Assembly: GCA_025617745.1 (NCBI GenBank)
Contig: CM046855.1
Location: 47,099,813-47,163,812, forward strand
From: Heliocidaris erythrogramma
Lineage: Eukaryota > Echinodermata > Echinoidea > Camarodonta > Echinometridae
Length of the DNA: 64,000 bases
Reading direction: 5' to 3'
The position numbers were made by a program, and so were the translations under genes. The notes under the pieces were generated by a model, which ran no database searches, was not told the origin of the DNA, and saw only the letters and a list, made by a program, of their open reading frames with translations. Of the stretch, positions 38,120 to 50,165 are shown piece after piece. Numbering within the stretch: the first letter of the stretch is position 1; each line of letters begins with the position of its first letter.

Positions 38120-41100
38120 TACTCAAAATTATGACTACTTTATTAAGCGGAGTAGTGATCGGAGAGAGTACATGTCTCAAAATTATTATTTAGAGTATGT
38201 CACAAAGTACGGACTTCTGCCATGTACATGAAGTTCAACTAGATTATTTATATAGTCTCAAATGGAATCGTAACCGTCATCATTGACAACGAGATATACG
38301 ACCCAACACGGACAAAGCCACACAGCACTTGAACACGTTAAAAGTGACAGATCTTCGACCGGACTCGTGACCTATACCCAAAGACGTCAATCCTCCAGAT
38401 TTGGATTGCTGATTAACCATTGACAAGACGATGATATAATATGAACGCCAACAGCTTGAAGTTGACTGAATGTCCGGCCTAAATGAGTCCGATATTTACT
38501 AAGACTTTTGACGAATTATTAACAGGGTAAAGGAGCCTATTACTTACTACTTGAACATAAGGACGACAAAATCAGGGGAAACAGGCTAAGGCCTATCACC
38601 AACTACGGACTAAACTTTTGACAGAACCTATGTCAGAACCTCAAGGACCTACATGTACCTATCATAACTTATAGACGAGCGTATTACTGACAACTTGGCG
38701 ATGATGACGAAACCTTATACACTTTGCGCATGATCATGAAGCGTCATTTGACTGGAGCGATCTTTGACGAGGAAACATCAATCATACCTCACAGACGTAC
38801 ATAATGATGAAAATGAAAAACTTAGAACTTACGGACAAGTATCGTGACAAATACTTGGCGAAACATCAAGTAAAAACGTACAGACGATTGAAGTTAGAAA
38901 AACTTACTTATCTGAACGTCTAGACTAGCATTATGACATAACCTTGACTAAACAGAACTTACAGATAAAATGACGAAAAGGCTCGTCGGAACTTACAAAC
39001 GATCATGATGACGAAACTAGACGAAACCTTCATTGGAACTTAAACACGATCATAATGATGACGATATGACAATTCAGGCGTCTGAACTTACAAAAGAGTA
39101 TACTGCGAATATTTCGACGGAACCTTCACAGGACCTTACAGACAACCGTGATGCCCGTTGCACTCGAGGTGTCATTTACTGACCTCAGTCGACTCTTGTC
39201 CACGAGACCGACAGCTCAAGATATCGACGACCCGTTAGACTGACTGCCCACAATACCGACAGCCCATGGTCTCGTTAGCCTTCCTAAAAGTTATCTGAGG
39301 GTTTACGAGGCTGACCCCCGCGGCCTTCCGACAAATTTTCTGGGGATTCGTGAAACCGACATTGCCCGTTTCGTAAGCTGACGGTCTACTGGGATATCCC
39401 CTAGGACAGCGTTAGCCATTGGCGCAATCTTTGACGAGCCATATGAAAATGATACCGTACATAAAGTGAATGCAAAATAAAATTTTATAGGTTGCATTGA
39501 ATTCATGATGGATGCGCTAATTGTCTTCACAGGCTCGATTAGCATATTTAACAATGTAACAAAGTGATGCCTCATATGCAACGGACTCAAAATGTAAACT
39601 TGACTTGGCACCGATCAGGACCCCGTTTCTTAAAACTTGTTATCAATAACAAATTAAATAATTGTTATAAGCTAGTAAAATCCTTTAATCTGATTGGCTG
39701 AGAGCGAGTTTGTCATAGAAATGAGGCAAATATTGCAAACAAGTTTTATGAAACTGGGCCCAGAACTTACAAAATATGACAGAAAAAAAACGAAACCCGC
39801 ATCAGAACTTACAGAAGAACACAGTGACGAGAATTTGATAGGATCTGTAAAAGAACTAACCACCGAGCATGGTGACGAAAACTCGACGGAGCATGTGACA
39901 ACTTTCAGAGGAGGATGATGACATGATGACGAAAACTCTACGAGACGTAGAAATACTTTACAGACGAGGATAATAACATTGACCAAAAATCAATCTCACC
40001 TTCGTACAGACGTCAGGAAAATGACCTGCTTCATTGACTCATCAAAAGCCTCAGATATAAAAACTGGTATAGGGTTCACAATATCATATAATGATACTCT
40101 GCTGTTGAAAATAACTGTCAAATGTTGATCAAAGCCGCTGGACACGGTGACGCTTTTTAACCCTTTCGAACGCAATTGAGTATAACGTACACGGACGGCT
40201 ATTAGATACAACTCGATGCCAGACCATGATCTAACCTCTGACGAGGCTGATTGGATAATGCACAGATCTTCTTGGACTACGCACTTTCCTAGGTATCCAC
40301 AATTTCTGATTCATAAGATCTGTAGAGCAACTTGTCAGTTTTCCTTGGACAGAAGACGTATTGACAAATCAATTCATATTCCCATCTGTACGCAACGTTT
40401 CTTTACTTTCAGATATACAGAACGAAAGACAATGTTTATTGTTTGTTACTTTCAAAACTATGCTATGCTGCTCATCCAAATCTGTAGAAGAGTTACTGTG
40501 ATTCAGAACAGGAAAATGACTTGAACACTAACCGGGACTGAAAGACGGCACTCCCTGGTGACATTAGCATTTTCGGACGTTATAGAGGCTAACCTATCGA
40601 GCACTAGGGTCAACAAATATATTGACACCCGACTGGTTAGTCACTGGATTGGGTTGGCCCATGCTCATTCATTTGGCTAATATTCCAGCATTTCGAGGAT
40701 TCTGGCCAAAAAAAGTGTGGATGACGAACAGTTGCTGATCACCCAACTGCTGATCACCTATAAAAATGGAATAAGAAGATCAAGAAGATAACTAGCTACC
40801 AGGGACAATCACAAGACCTGACCTCGAGGAGAGACAAAAGTCTGAAATGTACATGTACTTGAGCATGAAATGATATCATAGACCATTTGACTGCTCTTGA
40901 AACGTCAAAGCCATCAATGATGCTTGTTCTAAGTTGACATCTAGACCTTGACAACTGCTTGACTCTGGGAGTCTGATACCTCGTGAACCATGTTGTCTGA
41001 AAACTGACCAGTCCTAAATGTGCATAATTTTAATAATAAAAATAGACCGATGCATTACACTTAATTTTAACAATGTCTTTTGGACTCTGACTTTAAAATA

Positions 41101-42650
41101 GACATTGGAATATGTCGCAATAGTTTTAACAAATATTCTTCGATGTCTCCAACGTCACCAACTAATTATATAGGACCTACGACTCGTCCATTCGCACACA
41201 ATCGCATGAAATGGCAGTGAATTAATACATAATCTTTCGGTTGAAAACTCTTCTTTAAACCTCTAAAGACCACATAGTGACGAAGACGCTTACTTTCATA
41301 TTCAAGAACTGGGACTGGGATCAACGACTCGTATAGCGACAACCCAAATTCTAACTCATGTTCATCGGCTTAGGAAATGACTGAATGTGGTTAGCCTATG
41401 TATATGATTTTTAATTAAACGTGAGACGTATCCAATGGTGCCTCGGCTTAGGAAATTTGTTTATTTCTATTAAAATGACTTGACTGGTAACGTATGTCAA
41501 TTTTCAATTGATCTTGATAAATAAAATAGTAATGATTTGTCTCAGTATAGAAAACGTATTCTGAGGTGTCGTGAACTAGAATATGGACAGTTCTTTTAGA
41601 CATTTATGTACCAGAACTTTCTTTTTACCTATTATCAGTAGGCTTTCTGAATGTTCTGAAGTCAGCGTTTTAAAAAGTACAGTATCAACCGATCTGGGGA
41701 ACCTATCTTTAACATACATGTACTCTTGAAGGTTTATTTGCTCTCATATACTGACACTGACGAAGGTACTGGAAAGATGAGAGTTATTCGTGTGTCAAAC
41801 ACTTCGACCGAATTCACAACAATATCGAGCATACAACCATGGCTGTATCATCAACCAGGCTTCGTCATGGCTTCCAAAGCATTGCTAAATAAAACGGTAG
41901 ATGACTGTCTTTTAAAATGGGTCCACCTAGTACAGACCTAGACTCGCAAGCGGATACGCTTTTAAATGTGTCTGTTTTGGAATGAACAAGACAGCATTAA
42001 CATGGGTCAAACTAAATCATATCCATGACTCTGATTGGAGAGAACTGGAGAGTTTGACTGCAAGCACAGACTAGACTAGTTCTTGACTAGAATCAATAAC
42101 GAAAATTACATTTAAGTCTGGTTGACTCGACAGTCCGGTACTGTGGTTAAAACTGACATCATATAGATTTCACACTGATTGACAAGAATGAGCGTACATA
42201 TTGACTGACTTATATCATTTTGTCTTCTTTATGGTGTGGTTTAGTAGGGAGCCCTTCGGATATATAAATATGATTATAACTGAATTTAGGGACCTTTTAT
42301 TGGTTTTTTTTTAGCGAAGAGACAACTTGTCTATATAAGACATTTTTAAAACATTTGACACATTCGACTTCAGACCCGAAGTAAGAATTTTAACACCTGA
42401 CAATACTAAACGAAAGACAATTCGACTTTGGAATCGCTTTAAATTCAGAGTGTACGACTTAAAAACTGATAAAATCTTAAACACGTGACAAACCTTAACA
42501 AACTGATAAAAGACGACTCGAATAAAGTGCAATATTTGAAGACTCTGACGACTATGTGTACTACCTTAGACCGGAAGAATTAGACTTCTTAATCACCTGA
42601 CCAATCTAGTTTCTCATAAGATCAGACTGCCGATTGATACTGCTTATATA
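38120..42650 (+). repeat. Diverged ~48-bp satellite with strong strand asymmetry
   Basis: The clearest part (about 38640-40020) repeats a unit near 48 bases containing GAACTTACAGACGA, then ATGATGACGAAAAC, then TGACGGAACCTTCA. Unit starts are seen near 38994, 39041, 39088 and 39136, and again near 39764-39950. On the given strand GAC greatly outnumbers GTC (hand count about 29 to 6 in 38281-38940). From 40500 to 42650 the GAC/TGAC bias continues but units are hardly recognisable, so that part is less certain. One MITE (39618-39763) interrupts it. Short open frames simply read the repeat; 48 bases is 16 codons, which explains a 16-residue pattern at 39694-39918. Confidence 0.65.
39618..39763. 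mobile_element. MITE family A, copy 4
   Basis: Starts GGACCCCGTTTCTTAAAAC and ends GTTTTATGAAACTGGGCCC, with CTGATTGGCTGAGAGC inside. It is inserted into the ~48-bp satellite, so it is younger than that array. Confidence 0.75.
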
Positions 42651-43095
42651 GTTCAGTTATGTTTTTTTAAAGGGCAACATGACAATCTCACGCTATAATC
42701 TAATTACACCGCTACTTGGTCACGATTATAAATTTAATTACTGATTTTGTACTCGGACGCAAGGCTATAGCAAATGATAATTAACTGATTAACTCATACC
42801 GATTCTAAAACTTCACGACCTCTCTATACATTCAACCTCAAGTTGGTTTGTTTTTACTACGGATATATAGGAGAAAAAGGGACACTCACAAAACATCACA
42901 TGGACGATTAAAAAAAAATTGAATCTATTGTAAACTCGGACTTTCTGTTTGCTATTGCGCATCAGTGATAACGGAACTTTTTGGGGTGCGAACTTGCCAA
43001 CATATAACTTTCCAAGCGCACAATATTTCCTTCGACTACACTGTATACTCTAATCATGGACATATTCTTACCCCGCTAATACCTTTGCAACTCAA
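42651..43095. other. Intergenic, no gene seen
   Basis: AT-rich sequence between the satellite and a SINE. Nothing recognisable. Confidence 0.4.
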
Positions 43096-43262
43096 TAATA
43101 TGCAGCACTAAAGAATACCAGGTATTTACACCTGGGTTGGAAGTGACAAATGTAGATTACTGTCTTGCCAAAGGAAGTTAGTGCCGGGCAGGGATGCGAA
43201 CCCTCACACTTTTGATTGAAAGTCAGGGGAATGAACCACTGTACCATAACACTTCCACATGC
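43096..43262 (-). repeat. tRNA-derived SINE, most complete copy
   Basis: On the - strand the head runs GGAAGTGTTATGGTACAGTG, with an A-box-like TGGTACAGTGG, then a B-box GGTTCGCATCC about 45 bases on. The body follows as CCCGGCACTAACTTCCTTTG and CAAGACAGTAATCTACATTTG. The head resembles a tRNA but continues into the SINE body, which is shared with copies at 9862-9925 and 13745-13855. Confidence 0.7.
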
Positions 43263-45770
43263 ATCGGCACTTCAAAACCACTGGGCTAATGCCCCTGAAT
43301 AGGAATTCATATTATACTTTAACTTCGACAGGATTTCAATCCATGGCCTGCATAAGGCGTGTACTTGCTTTAATATCGCTCGTGTAGAAAACACAATCAA
43401 AACTTCGCAAAAACACAAATTACTTTACACAAAGACGTACAAAAATAATACTATCCCTGTTATCGGTCTCCCCCGATGATATGGATATTTTGGTATTTTC
43501 TAGCAATTCTACCACTGCATTCAGCCTAATATAATCAATGGCGCAGATGGAGACATAATAAAATATGGAAGAAATCTAATGACTCCTTACAGAAAGCAGC
43601 ACTGTTAGCGGCCACTTAACAAAGCAATCAATACTGCTGTTATGATCTTCATTCATTTGTTATTCCTTTCTTTAATGAAAATGTCACTTTGGTGATAAAA
43701 AGCACGAAATGAAGAGCGAAAACTCATCCCCAGATATACAATTTCTTTGAGAGCTGTCGGCCGCACATTTGATATATTTCTCAAAATGAAGTCCGGACGG
43801 TGACGTCATGAGCTGGCATGGAAACCAAAGTAATACAATCGTACATAGGAGCGCTTATGCTTGCAAGATCACAACTAGATAGATCGATTGAAACTCTAAT
43901 GCCTTGATATTCAGAACAATTTCAGTATAGAAAAATTTCTCAATACTGCTTCTGCTCTCATTTGTTTGATTCAATCTGCATTATGAAGTAGAGAGAGGGA
44001 AAATAAAAGAAGATGCGAGTCACCGACTGGAGCTAGAGAGAAGCAAACATATAAGAATTCACTGCACGTGATTGAATCATGAGTGTTTTGGAATTACGTG
44101 GGTTACGTCCCCTGTATCCATTGCTGCAGTTTCTCTTTGTATGCAGAGCGATATAAGCAGTATAATATACATATAGATTATCAGGGGTTGCCAAAAATAA
44201 GACGCTTCTTACTCCTCCTAAAATAGTATCATCTTATTCAATCAACGATATTTTCATTTTGAAGCGAACGAAGGTTTCTTTTAAAAATAAAAGATTCTTG
44301 TGTGTCCCCCTTTCTATGAGTTATTAAATTCAACATTACTTATGTTTACATAGAAATGGAGATGGAAATAAAGAGCATTGTCGTGACAGAATACGACCCT
44401 CTATATCTTAAGATTTGAACAAAACTCTGGGTAAATACTGCTTGACGGCAAAGCATTTATGGTTGTTTACATCCCAACGATAATCGATGAACGTCCCACA
44501 TTGTATTAAAATATTCACTTTATTACATAATGTGTTTAAAAACAAGAATAGTTCAATTTGAAATGTTAGAAATCAAGCAAATGTATTTTTATGGCTTTTC
44601 AAGGAATTTCCCCACATATTGATAGAAATGCACAGAAAAAGAAGGCACAACTCTTTTGACAATCTGTTTGATCCCTCATCCACTTCATTCTTTCCCCGAT
44701 CTGTATTGTATGAGAATTATTTTATGTCATTTAATTGCACTATACACTAATGCAGGGTTGGCAAAACACGGCTTTTCGATGGCCTTATCACTGGAGTTAA
44801 TCAGCCCTATGAAGGCAGAGAGCCGATGAGCCGGTAATTCAACGCATTGCTTACACTATCAATTAATACATTTACTTTTTGGACGATTTCTCTCTAATAT
44901 GTCGCATTATCAATAAAAGACTGACCGAACAAAAAAAAAAAAAAAAAAAAAAAACCAAAACAACTATGTACACACAACGTGAGATTGTATCTGCATGGGC
45001 TCCGCGAAGAGTTGCAACTGGTCCTAGCAGATTGCAACTCTATCGCAACTCAATCGCAAATATCAACATAATACATATACAATTCTAACTTTGCGACTGG
45101 TTTGTAAATTTGCCAGCGATTCAGATAAATCACAATTCTTCATAGAGCTAGAGGCCCATTATCTCATTTAAAGTTTTTCTACCAACATGATCAAGTATCA
45201 TTTGAAGTTCTAGGCGCTTCGCCCGAATAGGAACCCATCATTAATGGCCTCTCGGTACTCACCCTGTCAAAAGTGCCAGAACATTATGTTACAGCAGGAA
45301 TGCAAAACTATTTATTATCTACATTTATGTTTTCTGTGTTTTTGTTTTGTGTTGTCATAAAATGGAGTAGTTGCAATCGTGTTTTGTATTAAAAAAGCAC
45401 AGGAGTATGGAAATAGTCAACGGTATGTGCATCTTTAATTCTACTGATGTTATTCTATGAATGTCATGCAGATTACTTATCAAACTGATTTATAAAACTA
45501 TGTAACTTATTGTTGTTGCTTTTTTTTAAATAACAATGAATCACTTAATTTTGTTATGATAAACCAATAAAACTTTAAAAGTTTTAAAAACATGAGAAGA
45601 GAAACAAACTGACTTTGATCTTGATTATTGTTTCCGCTTGTACGCATGTGCTTTATAAGCTGGTGATTTGAATGGACCGTGTTGTGGATGCTGGCAGAAC
45701 AAGTATTAAAGACGAAAGAAAAAGAGATAAAAATGTTAAAACCAAGAAGATTTTACAACTGACGGATCAA
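43263..45770. other. Intergenic, no gene seen
   Basis: AT-rich with an A-run at about 44931-44954. Short TTGCAACT/CGCAACT repeats at 45010-45110 resemble the 13097-13262 MITE arms. No gene is supported. Confidence 0.4.
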
Positions 45771-45773
45771 ATA

Positions 45774-45774
45774 C

Positions 45775-45826
<52 letters not shown>

Positions 45827-45870
45827 GAAGAGAGAGAATGAGAGAGAATGAGAGAGAGAAAGAAAAAGCA
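45774..45870. repeat. (GA)n microsatellite
   Basis: A nearly pure GA run of about 50 bases, followed by interrupted GAGAAT units. It lies next to the LINE 3' tail. Confidence 0.95.
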
Positions 45871-45879
45871 AACCAGATT

Positions 45880-46275
45880 AATAATAATAATAATAATTGA
45901 ATTTATATAGCGCTTTTTACAATGGTTTCAAAGCGCTTTACAATGACATAATTAAAAATATATATGACAGTAATCAAAGAAAAGTTATAATATGAAAAAT
46001 CCTAGGACAAATGAAATAATACATAACTAATTAATAATTATAATACGAAAAGATGTGTCTTTAGAAGAGATTTGAAGGATTCAAGAGAAGTGGACTGACG
46101 GATATGTAGGGGAAGATTATTCCAATGAGTGGGGGCACTGACTGCAAATGCACGTTGGCCATAGCGAGTAAAAGTACGAGGTGGAAGAGACAGGAATAGA
46201 TGTGTAGAAGAAGAAGATCTGAGATTGCGTGATGTTGGAGATTTATTAGAAATTATATTCTGGAGATTATATAAG
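45880..46275 (-). mobile_element. 5'-truncated LINE (CR1/L2-like), 3' end
   Basis: Read on the - strand, the translation contains RTFTRYGQRAFAVSAPTHWN and NLPLHIRQSTSLESFKSLLK then THLFVL-stop. This is the well-known C-terminal end of CR1/L2-type reverse transcriptase ORF2 proteins. After the stop come GCGCTTTGAAACCATTG, AGCGCTATATAAATTCAA and a (TTA)n tail ending at about 45882, the typical 3' terminus. The reverse transcriptase core and endonuclease are absent, so the copy is dead on arrival, as most LINE copies are. The 5' limit is approximate. Confidence 0.75.
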
Positions 46276-47241
46276 GAAATTGTACATAATGCATGTTTCA
46301 ACGTATCCCCATTAAGGAAAACGTGAAAATGTGTGGATATGACTTTGATATGCCTGGACGATCCAAACTTCTCTAAAATGACAAGATCCACACCAAAGCA
46401 AAAAGAAAATTTAAAAATGACATTCTTTGTCGCTATGACCTCGCACAATCTTAAATAAATTATGATTTAAGAAGAACGTCGCTAATGCAAACTTTTTACA
46501 TTGGATATCCAAATCTTCTAATTCGGGGAGGTGGTATGGAATATGCTCTCCTGCTCTCGATGACCCTTTCCCGTTCGGTCGCTGTAAACATCCTTTCCGC
46601 CCTTCCACGAATATGACTTGTCATAACTCTACAAGAAAAGAAGAAAATTATACTGCGGAAATCCTCACATTTTCTCACTCATCACCCAGCAGGCTCATTA
46701 TACATTATCTCTCCCCATCTCTCTCTTTCTCGTTCTCTCTCTCTCTCTCTCAGTCTCTCTCCCTCTCTATCTCGCTCGCTCTCTCCCTTTTTGTCTGTCA
46801 CCCTCTCTCTTTCTTTCTTTCTTCGCTCCCTCCCTTCTATTTGCCCCCCCCCCCCTCTCTCTCTCTCTTTCTAGTTCTGTCTGTCTCTTTCTCTTATTAT
46901 CACTAAATCATTAATTTCATAATTTCGCTCAAAACAATGTTTTCAATCTACTAGTATACTTCCTTTAAAGTATTTTCTAACATTTAACTCAACCCTTTTT
47001 TTTTTAATGCTTACCTAAAGAAGAAAGAAAGCACACTAACGTCAACCTTCGTGCTTGAATAAGTCCCCTATAGCCAGACAAATTACACCTGAAAATTTAT
47101 TCCCCTCCATCAATCAGGGCAGATGGTTCTAGCAAACCAGCCATTATTCTCAGCACCTCCGATAAATCAAGATGTGATGGTGAAGAATAATTATGTGCAG
47201 GCATAACATTCATCATCCTCATGCATGCCATCGGGGTACAT
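46276..47241. other. Intergenic with CT-rich tract
   Basis: A CT-microsatellite-like strand runs from about 46705 to 46900. No gene is supported. Confidence 0.45.
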
Positions 47242-47630
47242 GCCGTTTTTCTGAAGGTTCACTATTCCGAAGGTTCATTATTCCGAAGGTTCATCATTTT
47301 GAAGGTTGTTTTTCTGAATAAGGTTCGTAAATCCAAAGGTTCGTCATTCCGAATGTTCATATTTCCGTACGTGAAATCGGGTTCATAATTCTGGAAAAAA
47401 TGAAATAGAACCTACACGTGTCGTTTTCGGGTTTACGAAACTTCGGAATATGAATCCAGTTTCATTTTAGAAATCATGAACCTTCGTATAAAAGACCCTT
47501 TTGGAATAATACAAAAAATGTTTGGGATTACGATCCCTATTCAGCTTTCGGAATAATGAACCCCGTGGTATAAGAAATGTTTGTTTCGGAATTATGCACA
47601 TTCGGGGGGAAACGAACCTTCGGAAAAACG
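47242..47630. mobile_element. Fold-back element built from ~15-bp repeats
   Basis: The left half (about 47242-47400) consists of ATTCCGAAGGTTCAT-type units. The right half (about 47410-47630) carries the same unit in reverse, as CGGAATAATGAACC and ATGAACCTTCG. The outer ends match as GCCGTTTTTCTGAAGGTTC and GAACCTTCGGAAAAACGA. The whole is one long degenerate hairpin with tandemly repeated arms. There is no coding capacity. Confidence 0.75.
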
Positions 47631-48267
47631 AGTGCCTCCCGTCTTATCGTTATAATTGAACTTCTTGTTCTAGTTGTTCATTCTTGTCTTATTAACTGAG
47701 TGAGAGTAAGCAAGGAGCTGATGAATGCTTTATACGAAAGAAAATTTACCACCCTTTCAATCATGATTTCCCACGCAGCCTCGAGATCCGTATTTGCTTT
47801 CTCGATTAAAGGTATGGTAATTTACCATTTTGACATGTTCATGAAAGCAATCGAATTCTTTATTAACTTGGTTTAGAATGCAATAATAAAAGTCACTGTA
47901 TTTCTTTCTGAGAAAATTGTAACAAAGGAAATATTCTCATTTTTCACTGATAATTATGATATTCGTACTAGGATATACGAATCCTGTATAGTCAGAGGAG
48001 ATTTTTGAATGAATTACGTACCATTATCGACACCATGACTTATTGTGGTCTAAGTGACTAATAATTTGTAGCGACTAGCAAAATATGTGAAGCGCTTTAA
48101 AACTACAAGGTAAAATACTCCATCGATTTGATTGGCTTGGATTGCTCCACCTCACCTTTCGAATCGATTTTCATGAGTATTAACTGTATTCATTAGGTTC
48201 TGAATACATCAGCTGTCACATACAGCTATGGAGAAAAATCAAATTCAAATTTTATGATGCCTTTGGG
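47631..48267. other. Intergenic, no gene seen
   Basis: AT-rich, with nothing recognisable. It ends with the 8-base left target duplication (48260-48267) of the next element. Confidence 0.4.
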
Positions 48268-49651
48268 CACAGGCGTAGCCAAGATTTTTCAATAGGGGGG
48301 GGGGCAGACGTGAAGGATCCAACCGCATAACCAGGATTTCATTTTAGGGGGCGGTTGTGAGCACGCAAAGCGTGCTTCCCAGGGGTGCGTGCAGGGAGGG
48401 GGAAGTTTTCCCCCTCCGTGCGAAGCGCGAAAGCCTTGACGTTTTATAAATTTAAGAGAAAGATAACAGCTCGAAGCACCTTTTTTCAGGCGGAGAGTTA
48501 TTTCGACGTCCGGACTGTTTTTCAGTTATTTGGACGTTATGCTGCACTGTAACAGGGAGGGGGAGTTTCCCCCTTCCCACGTGAAGCGCAAAAGCTATGA
48601 CGTTTTTGAGAGAAAGATAACGGCTCGTAGCAAACAAGGTTTTAGGCGGAGAGTTAAGGCCACCGCACACCTTACGGTCGGTCTGCGATCCGATTTGTGA
48701 AATAAATCGCTATGACATGAAATATTGGCATTTTAAGAATGAAAACTACCCTATTCAGGTTCTGAAAAGTAATATGAATACTAAACATAGGGTTTTGGTG
48801 AGCTGTCAGCTTTCGACAGGGAATGAGGGCAAGATTACTTTCAAATCATAGGCAGTCGTACGATTTTTGTGACGTCACTACGACTCGGAGCCGATTTGGC
48901 CATTCCACCGACTTAGAAAACTCGGCGAAGGCCGTATTGTCGATTTTACTGTCTGTATGACTATTCAGACCCTCAATCAAAATATTTTTCGTTTTTAAAT
49001 GATTTGTCAAATGATATTACATTTTCTTCTGAAATCGGATCGCAGACCGATCGTAAGGTGTGCGGTGGCCTTTATAGTTCGACGCCCGACTGCTTTTCAA
49101 TTACTTGGACGCAATATTGCACTGTGTGTAACAGGGGTGGGTACAGGGAAGGGGAATTTCCCCCCTCCCGCGCGAAGTGCGAAAGCTCTGACGTTTTAGC
49201 ACCTTTTTTTTTAGGCGGAATCGTTGTTCGACGCCCTGGCTGCTTTTCAGTTATTTTGGACGCAATTCTGCACTGTATGTAACAGGGGTGGGTGCAGGGA
49301 GGGGGTCCCCTTCCGGCTCGAAGTGCGAAAGCTCTGACGTTTTAGCAATTTAAGAGAAAGATAAACGGCTCGTAGCAAACAATTTTTTAGGCAGAAAGTT
49401 ATAGTTCGGTGCCCTGACTGTTTTTCAGTTATTTGGACGAAGTACTGCACTGTATGTGACAGGGGTTGGTGGAGGGAGGGCGGAGTTTCCCCTTCCCGCA
49501 CTTTGACGTTTTAGCTAATTTTGAAAGAAAGATAACAGCTTGTAGCGCATTTTTAGGCCTTTTTCTCTCACTTTGTTTTGTTTTGTTTTGGTTTTTTTTT
49601 GTAGCTGAATAGGGGGGGGGTGGCCCCCTGTGCCCCCTGTCTACGCCAGTG
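48268..49651. mobile_element. hAT-like non-autonomous element with internal tandem repeats
   Basis: The left end CACAGGCGTAGCCA and the right end (reverse complement CACTGGCGTAGACA) are terminal inverted repeats of the hAT style. Flanking 8-mers CCTTTGGG (48260-48267) and CCTTTTGG (49652-49659) differ at one base, consistent with the 8-bp hAT target duplication. Inside are about five tandem units of roughly 150-180 bases, each with CAGTTATTTGGACG, CTGCACTGTATGTAACAGGG and CGAAGTGCGAAAGCTCTGAC. A second element is nested at 48657-49071. No transposase frame is seen. Confidence 0.7.
48657..49071. mobile_element. Harbinger-like MITE nested in tandem repeat, 415 bp
   Basis: The left end AGGCCACCGCACACCTTACG pairs with the right end CGTAAGGTGTGCGGTGGCCT; the inverted repeats run about 40 bases with one mismatch. 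The flanks are TTA on both sides (48654-48656 and 49072-49074), the TWA-type duplication of PIF/Harbinger elements. Sibling tandem units show the uninterrupted site (GAGAGTTAT or AAAGTTATAG), which proves an insertion with a 3-base duplication. The interior has no transposase. Confidence 0.85.
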
Positions 49652-49942
49652 CCTTTTGGCAATATTAACTTAAATCAAGTGTCGTTCAGCGTCATTGCCG
49701 CGAATTTTTTTTTAAAGTAAATCATGAAATAATGAAATGAAATGAAGTGAAATTAAATTGAATTTAACAAATTGAATTAAATGAAAGACGACTTAATGTC
49801 TTCATCAGGTCATTGATGATATTCTGTGTGAATTCTGATGAAAAAAATGTTTTCAACGTACACAGAATTTGTTAGTTTGTGTTCAGTTGAATGATTAGAT
49901 GATTCAGGTTCCTCTCCATTAAAAATTAAAAATACTAATACC
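49652..49942. other. Intergenic, no gene seen
   Basis: AT-rich spacer between two elements. Nothing recognisable. Confidence 0.4.
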
Positions 49943-50165
49943 CAGGGGCGGATCCAGGATTGTTTGAATGGGTGGGGCAGGAAATATTCCTTTTTTTTTG
50001 CATGAACATAATTTTCTCAGTAGACATTTCCTAGGGGAATCCTCCGACCCGCTGTAGGCTCTCTCAGTGGGGAAAGATTTTTTTTTGGGGGAGGGGGGCA
50101 AACATATCTCCCCCCCCCCCAATAAGTCTTGCCGCCCCCATGCGAAAAACGGATCGACGCCCCTG
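49943..50165. mobile_element. hAT-type MITE
   Basis: Begins CAGGGGCGGATCCAGGAT and ends GGATCGACGCCCCTG, a hAT-style inverted repeat. Its interior (CATTTCCTAGGGGAATCC) is echoed in diverged form just outside at about 50225-50275, so the right end may be a secondary or internal one. No clear 8-base duplication. Confidence 0.55.

Noticed and set aside
39694-39918. Open frame with a 16-residue repeat (ELTTEHGDEN-like)
   Set aside because: It reads the ~48-bp satellite and starts inside a MITE. No splice context or longer frame supports a protein.
46705-46906. Ser/Leu-rich open frame
   Set aside because: It is the translation of a CT-rich microsatellite tract.
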